DNA of 11,083 bases from GCA-020352575 sp964600365 (lineage in GTDB: Bacteria; Actinomycetota; Acidimicrobiia; Spongiisociales; JAENVV01): NCBI GenBank assembly GCA_964600365.1, contig CAZRJG010000072.1:1-11083 (forward strand), given 5' to 3'. This document shows, one piece after another, positions 6,725 through 11,083 of this stretch; the stretch's first letter is position 1, and each line of letters begins with the position of its first letter. The notes below the pieces were generated by a model that was given only the letters and a program-made list of their open reading frames with translations, did not search any database and was not told where the DNA came from. A program made the position numbers and the translations under genes.

Positions 6725-6748
6725 GCTACCCGGTGGGGGATGGGTAGC
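6725..6748 (+). promoter_or_regulatory. hairpin just before uvrB, with a purine-rich loop
   Basis: GCTACCC (6725-6731) pairs perfectly with GGGTAGC (6742-6748). The ten-base loop GGTGGGGGAT holds the only Shine-Dalgarno-like sequence before uvrB, and the stem ends five bases before ATG 6754. The 3' arm also contains most of a TAGCGT (6745-6750) that could act as a -10 element. A role in translation or transcription control is an inference. Confidence 0.4.
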
Positions 6749-6753
6749 GTGCG

Positions 6754-8757
6754 ATGATGGTCGAGTTCCGCGTCCACTCCGACTTCAACCCGGCGGGTGA
6801 CCAGCCGTCGGCGATCGCCTCCCTCGTCGACGGTGTCCTCGGCGGCGAGCGCTTCCAGACGCTCATGGGCATCACCGGCTCCGGGAAGTCGGCCACCGTG
6901 GCCTGGCTGATCGAGCAGACCCAGCGGCCCGCCATCGTCCTCGCACCGAACAAGGCGCTCGCAGCCCAGCTCGCGAACGAGTTCCGGCAGTTCTTCCCGG
7001 AGAACCGGGTCGAGTACTTCGTCTCCTACTACGACTACTACCAGCCGGAGGCGTACATCCCCTCCAGCGACACCTACATCGAGAAGGACTCCTCCGTCAA
7101 CGACGAGATCGACCGGCTGCGGCACTCCGCGACCTCGGGGCTGCTCACCAGGGACGACGTCATCATCGTCGCGTCGGTGTCGGCGATATACGGGCTCGGC
7201 TCACCCGACCAGTACGAGGGGCAGTTGCTACGCCTCGTACGTGGCGTCGAGTACCCGATGGCCGAGGCGAAGCGCCGCCTGGTCGACATCCAGTACGACC
7301 GCAACGACATGCACCTCATCCGAGGGGCATTCCGCGCGAAGGGTGACACCCTCGAGGTCTTCCCCGCCTACGACGAGACGGTGCTTCGGATCGAGTACTG
7401 GGGTGACGAGGTCGAGCGGATCACCCGACTCAACCCGCTCACCGGCGAGGTCCTCGAGGAACTCGACGAGGCCTTCGTGTACCCGGCGAGCCACTACGTG
7501 ACGAGCAAGGAGCGGCTCCTGCGCGCCATCGAGGCGATCGAGGGGGAGTTGGAGGAGCGTCTCGCGGCACTCGAGGAGAAGGACAAGCTCCTCGAGGCCC
7601 AACGGCTCCGGATGCGCACCTCCTACGACCTCGAGATGATGCGTGAGCTCGGATACTGCAACGGCATCGAGAACTACTCCCGCTACCTCGACGGCAGGGA
7701 GCCGGGGGAGCCGCCGTACACCCTGCTCGACTACTTCCCGGACAACTACCTCACGATCATCGACGAGTCCCACGTCACCGTGCCCCAGCTCGGTGGGCAG
7801 TACGCAGGTGACAAGTCGCGCAAGGACGTACTGGTGGAGCACGGTTTCCGGCTCCCGTCGGCGATGGACAACCGGCCCCTCAACTTCGACGAGTGGCTCG
7901 GAAAGGCCGGGCAGGTCGTGTTCGTGTCCGCGACGCCGGGGCCGTTCGAACGCGATCACTCCACGAACATGGTCGAACAGATCATTCGTCCTACGGGCCT
8001 CATCGACCCCGAGATCGTCGTGCGCCCCACGAAGGGCCAGATCGATGACCTCCTCGACGAGATCCGTGAGCGCGCCGAGGCCGACGAGCGCGTCCTCGTC
8101 ACCACCCTCACCAAGAAGATGGCCGAGGACCTCACCGAGTACCTGTTGGAGATGGGCGTGCGGGCCCGCTACCTCCACTCCGAGATCGACACCCTCGAAC
8201 GTGTGCAGATCCTCCGCGAACTACGGATGGGGGAGTTCGACTGCCTCGTGGGCATCAATCTCCTCCGTGAGGGACTCGACCTCCCCGAGGTGGGACTCGT
8301 GGCCATTCTCGACGCCGACAAGGAGGGGTTCCTCCGTTCGTCCACGTCGCTCATCCAGACGATCGGTCGCGCCGCCCGGAACGTGAACGGTCAGGTGCTC
8401 ATGTACGCCGATGACATCACCGACTCGATGCGCTTCGCGATCGGGGAGACGAATCGACGCCGGGAGATCCAGCGTGCGTACAACACCGAGCACGGCATCG
8501 ACCCCCAGACGATCCGAAAGCAGGTGAGCGACATCCTCGAGCTCGTCCAGTCCGACACGAAGGGCCCCGCCCGACGCGGCCGGGAGGTCCGGCGGGAGCC
8601 GCTGCAACTCGAGGGAGACGACCTCGAACGGCTCATCCTGTCCCTCGAGGAGGAGATGCGCGAGGCTGCCACCGACCTCCGCTTCGAGTACGCCGCACGG
8701 TTGCGTGACGAGATCAACGAGCTCCGTCGCGATCTGCGCGACCAAGCCGGGGTGTAG
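6754..8757 (+). CDS. uvrB: excinuclease ABC subunit B
   Basis: A 667-residue, full-length UvrB, the damage-verifying helicase-like subunit that UvrA loads on DNA and that recruits UvrC. Seen in order: Q-motif GDQPSAI (15-21), Walker A GITGSGKS with K45, the beta-hairpin YYDYYQPEAY (92-101) that inserts between strands, Walker B DESH (337-340), the SATPGP helicase motif, GINLLREGLDLPE (from 500), QTIGRAARN (535-543), and the C-terminal UVR domain (about 627-662), which contacts UvrC. The Walker A ends in Ser where many homologues have Thr, a conservative change. Two ATG codons in a row (6754 and 6757) could both serve. The Shine-Dalgarno is weak and lies in a hairpin loop. No LexA site is seen upstream, unlike uvrA, which starts 63 bases after its stop. 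Confidence 0.97.
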   Translation: MMVEFRVHSDFNPAGDQPSAIASLVDGVLGGERFQTLMGITGSGKSATVAWLIEQTQRPAIVLAPNKALAAQLANEFRQFFPENRVEYFVSYYDYYQPEAYIPSSDTYIEKDSSVNDEIDRLRHSATSGLLTRDDVIIVASVSAIYGLGSPDQYEGQLLRLVRGVEYPMAEAKRRLVDIQYDRNDMHLIRGAFRAKGDTLEVFPAYDETVLRIEYWGDEVERITRLNPLTGEVLEELDEAFVYPASHYVTSKERLLRAIEAIEGELEERLAALEEKDKLLEAQRLRMRTSYDLEMMRELGYCNGIENYSRYLDGREPGEPPYTLLDYFPDNYLTIIDESHVTVPQLGGQYAGDKSRKDVLVEHGFRLPSAMDNRPLNFDEWLGKAGQVVFVSATPGPFERDHSTNMVEQIIRPTGLIDPEIVVRPTKGQIDDLLDEIRERAEADERVLVTTLTKKMAEDLTEYLLEMGVRARYLHSEIDTLERVQILRELRMGEFDCLVGINLLREGLDLPEVGLVAILDADKEGFLRSSTSLIQTIGRAARNVNGQVLMYADDITDSMRFAIGETNRRREIQRAYNTEHGIDPQTIRKQVSDILELVQSDTKGPARRGREVRREPLQLEGDDLERLILSLEEEMREAATDLRFEYAARLRDEINELRRDLRDQAGV

Positions 8758-8767
8758 GAACCCGCAA

Positions 8768-8783
8768 TCGAACAGGCGTTCGA
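8768..8783 (+). promoter_or_regulatory. LexA binding site (SOS box) of uvrA
   Basis: TCGAAC-AGGC-GTTCGA is a perfect palindrome with a four-base spacer. It matches the known actinobacterial/Bacillus LexA core CGAAC-N4-GTTCG at every position. It ends 22 bases before the proposed -10 of uvrA, so it abuts or overlaps the -35 region, where LexA would block polymerase. The lexA gene is not in the window. Confidence 0.85.
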
Positions 8784-8805
8784 CCGGGGAACGCCCGATC
8801 TGCCC

Positions 8806-8811
8806 TACACT
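8806..8811 (+). promoter_or_regulatory. -10 element of uvrA
   Basis: TACACT is followed by nine bases and the uvrA ATG. Initiation six to nine bases after it would fall at 8817-8821, so the message is likely leaderless or nearly so. Consistent with this, no Shine-Dalgarno sequence is present between 8790 and 8820. Confidence 0.55.
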
Positions 8812-8820
8812 CGCGCTCCC

Positions 8821-11083
8821 ATGTCAGCTGATGCGATCGTCGTGCGAGGTGCCCGCGAGCACAACCTGAAGGACATCGACCTCAGCCTCCCTCGGGACCG
8901 ACTCATCGTCTTCACCGGGCTCTCTGGGTCGGGCAAGTCCTCCCTCGCCTTCGACACCATCTACGCAGAGGGGCAGCGTCGGTACGTCGAGTCGCTCTCG
9001 GCCTACGCCCGCCAGTTCCTCGGCCAAATGGAGAAGCCAAACGTCGACCACATCGACGGGCTCTCGCCGGCGATCTCCATCGACCAGAAGACGGCGTCGC
9101 GCAACCCCCGCTCCACGGTCGGCACCGTCACCGAGATCCACGACTACCTACGGCTTCTCTACGCCCGCATCGGCGTGCCCCACTGCCCCGAGTGCGGCTC
9201 GGTGGTGGCCAAGCAGACGCCCCAGCAGATCGCCGACCAGATCATGCACCTCCCCGAGGACACCCGATTCCAACTCCTCGCCCCCGTGGTGGAGGGTCGA
9301 AAGGGGGAGTACGAGCAGTTCCTCGCCGATCTCCACCAGGAGGGCTTTGCCCGGGCGAGGATCGATGGCGAGGTGCGCGACTTGGCCGAGGAGATCAAGC
9401 TCGATCGCTACTACACGCACACGATCGAGGTCGTGGTTGATCGCCTCGTGCGGCGCGACGGCATCCAGCAGCGGCTCGCCGAGTCGCTCGAGACCGCACT
9501 CCGGCTCTCTGAGGGCATCGTCCTCGTGGCCACCGCCGAGGGGCCCGAGCACCGGTATTCGCAGGCGTTCGCCTGCCCCAACGGTCACGCCTCGTTCCAG
9601 GAGCTCCAGCCCCGCAGCTTCTCGTTCAACTCGCCCTACGGAGCGTGCCAAGAGTGCTCGGGCATCGGGACCCGCTTCCAGGTCGATCCCGCGCTCCTCG
9701 TCCCCGACCCCGAGCGATCGATCGCCGACGGCGCCATCGCCCCGTGGGCGGGCCACCGGGGCAAGTACTTCCAGAGACTCCTCGTCGGGCTGTCGGAGGA
9801 GGTGGGCTTCGACATCGACGCCCCCTTTGAGGACCTCCCCGACGACATCCGCCATCAGTTGCTCCACGGCACTGGCAACCTCTCGATCCGGGTCTCCTAC
9901 ACGAACCGTTTCGGTCGGCGCCGGACGTACCAGACCACCTACGAGGGCGTGGTCCCCTTCGTGCGGCGGCGCCACGAGGACTCCGAGTCGGAGGGAGCGC
10001 GGGAGTACTACCAGGAGTTCATGCGCGAGGTGCCCTGCGACGCGTGTGGCGGCGCCCGGCTCAACCCGGTCGCCAGGGCCGTCACGGTTGGCGGGCACAC
10101 GCTCCACGAGTTGGAGTCGCTGCCGCTCGACAAGGCCCATGCGCTGCTGGGCGGCCTCGAGCTCGACGACCGCGACATGGCGATCGCCGAGCAGGTCATG
10201 AAAGAGGTGCTCGAGCGCCTCAGGTTCCTCCTCGATGTTGGCCTCTCCTACCTCACGCTCTCGCGCGGTGCCGCTTCCCTCTCGGGAGGTGAGGCACAGC
10301 GCATCCGCCTCGCGACCCAGATCGGGAGCGGACTCGTGGGAGTGCTCTACATCCTCGACGAGCCGAGCATCGGCCTCCACCAACGGGACAACCAGCGCCT
10401 GATCGAGACGCTCATCCGCCTGCGTGACCTCGGCAACACGCTCATCGTCGTGGAGCACGACGAGGACACCATTCGGGTCGCCGACCACGTCGTGGACATC
10501 GGACCGGGCGCCGGGGAGCACGGTGGCGAGATCGTCGCGTCGGGTCCTCCCTCGGCGATCGCCGAGGCACCCGGATCGCTCACCGGCGACTACCTCTCCG
10601 GGCGTCGCCGGATCGAAGTGCCCACGGGGCGGCGCACGGGCAGCGGTGAAGCCATTTCGATCGTCGGTGCCACCGAGAACAACCTCGACGGCATCGACGT
10701 TGCCTTCCCGCTGGGCCGCTTCATCGCCGTGACGGGCGTATCGGGCTCCGGAAAGTCGTCGCTCGTCGAAGGGATCCTCTCAAAGGGCCTCCACGCCAAG
10801 ATCGCGAGGAGCCGCGTGGTGCCGGGCCGGCACAAGCGCATGGAGGGCATCGACCTCATCGACAAGGTGATCAACATCGACCAGTCCCCGATCGGGCGGA
10901 CGCCCAGGTCGAACCCGGCCACCTACACCGGCGTGTTCGACAAGATCCGGGCGCTGTTTGCGGCGACGAATGAGTCGAAGACCCGGGGGTACAAGCCGGG
11001 GCGCTTCTCGTTCAACGTGAGTGGTGGCCGCTGCGAGGCGTGCAAGGGCGACGGCACGATCAAGATCGAGATGCACTTCCTGC
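8821..11083 (+). CDS. uvrA: excinuclease ABC subunit A, 3' end missing at the right edge
   Basis: The first 754 codons of UvrA, the dimeric ABC-type ATPase that recognises lesions and loads UvrB. Seen: Walker A of ATPase I GLSGSGKSS with K39; the Q-loop segment with SPAISIDQKT; CPEC (122-125), which in the fold pairs with CDAC (406-409); the damage-binding insertion zinc site; ABC signature I LSGGEAQRIRLA (487-498); Walker B/D-loop LDEPSIGLHQRDN; Walker A of ATPase II GVSGSGKSS with K645; and CEAC (738-741) of the last zinc module. The sequence stops at EMHFL, so signature II and Walker B II lie outside. The insertion zinc site is C252-x3-H256-x19-C276-x2-C279, with His in place of a Cys. ATG 8821 gives the standard N terminus. 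The reading frame is open to the window's end. Expression is probably under LexA control. Confidence 0.97.
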   Translation, partial: MSADAIVVRGAREHNLKDIDLSLPRDRLIVFTGLSGSGKSSLAFDTIYAEGQRRYVESLSAYARQFLGQMEKPNVDHIDGLSPAISIDQKTASRNPRSTVGTVTEIHDYLRLLYARIGVPHCPECGSVVAKQTPQQIADQIMHLPEDTRFQLLAPVVEGRKGEYEQFLADLHQEGFARARIDGEVRDLAEEIKLDRYYTHTIEVVVDRLVRRDGIQQRLAESLETALRLSEGIVLVATAEGPEHRYSQAFACPNGHASFQELQPRSFSFNSPYGACQECSGIGTRFQVDPALLVPDPERSIADGAIAPWAGHRGKYFQRLLVGLSEEVGFDIDAPFEDLPDDIRHQLLHGTGNLSIRVSYTNRFGRRRTYQTTYEGVVPFVRRRHEDSESEGAREYYQEFMREVPCDACGGARLNPVARAVTVGGHTLHELESLPLDKAHALLGGLELDDRDMAIAEQVMKEVLERLRFLLDVGLSYLTLSRGAASLSGGEAQRIRLATQIGSGLVGVLYILDEPSIGLHQRDNQRLIETLIRLRDLGNTLIVVEHDEDTIRVADHVVDIGPGAGEHGGEIVASGPPSAIAEAPGSLTGDYLSGRRRIEVPTGRRTGSGEAISIVGATENNLDGIDVAFPLGRFIAVTGVSGSGKSSLVEGILSKGLHAKIARSRVVPGRHKRMEGIDLIDKVINIDQSPIGRTPRSNPATYTGVFDKIRALFAATNESKTRGYKPGRFSFNVSGGRCEACKGDGTIKIEMHFL

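Noticed and set aside
9148..10521. A 457-codon minus-strand frame, and other long frames, opposite uvrA, uvrB and rpsA.
   Set aside because: They are antisense to strongly conserved motifs and have low-complexity Val/Glu/Arg-type translations typical of third-position GC bias. The true gene at this location is uvrA, which is open to the window's right edge.

Overview
This looks like a high-GC (by eye about two thirds G+C) chromosomal segment from an actinomycetote. The grounds are the gene order polA - rpsA - coaE - uvrB - uvrA, which is characteristic of Actinomycetota (Mycobacterium keeps polA, rpsA, coaE, uvrB and uvrA in the same stretch), a four-domain ribosomal protein S1, a DNA polymerase I whose proofreading site has lost its acidic residues, and a LexA site of the Gram-positive/actinobacterial type. 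A deep-branching class such as Acidimicrobiia is plausible, but that is an impression from protein wording and not a demonstrated assignment. The 100-N block at 3258-3357 says this is a draft or metagenomic scaffold.

Layout, left to right. The 5' half of a tRNA-Leu(CAA) gene lies on the minus strand and runs off the left edge (1-49). On the plus strand follow a small coiled-coil protein of unknown function (101-376), polA (395-3007), and rpsA (3110-4776, interrupted by the N gap). A strong hairpin (4796-4826) closes rpsA. Next comes a tight pair, a two-CBS-domain protein (4888-5265) and coaE (about 5262-5858). A short-chain dehydrogenase/reductase gene sits on the minus strand (6635-5880), convergent with coaE and divergent from uvrB. 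Then come uvrB (6754-8757) and uvrA (8821 to beyond 11083), both on the plus strand; uvrA is cut by the right edge at about residue 754 of a family-typical length near 950.

How the genes work together: UvrA and UvrB find and verify bulky DNA lesions, and Pol I fills the gap left after UvrC incision and helicase removal, so three of the genes serve nucleotide excision repair. S1 recruits and unfolds mRNA on the 30S subunit. CoaE makes coenzyme A in the last step of its synthesis, and the CBS protein overlapping it may be an adenine-nucleotide sensor. The clearest regulatory signal is a perfect palindromic SOS box (8768-8783) in the 63-bp uvrB-uvrA spacer, just upstream of a good -10 hexamer (8806-8811), implying that uvrA has its own DNA-damage-inducible and possibly leaderless promoter.

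I found no CRISPR array, mobile element, defence island or evidently new system; this is mainly a housekeeping region. The items most worth a second look are the SOS box, the recurring TAC-type -10 motif placed 8-9 bases before start codons, the reading-frame mismatch across the N gap in rpsA, the probable CTG start coupling coaE to the CBS gene, and the unusual tails of S1.
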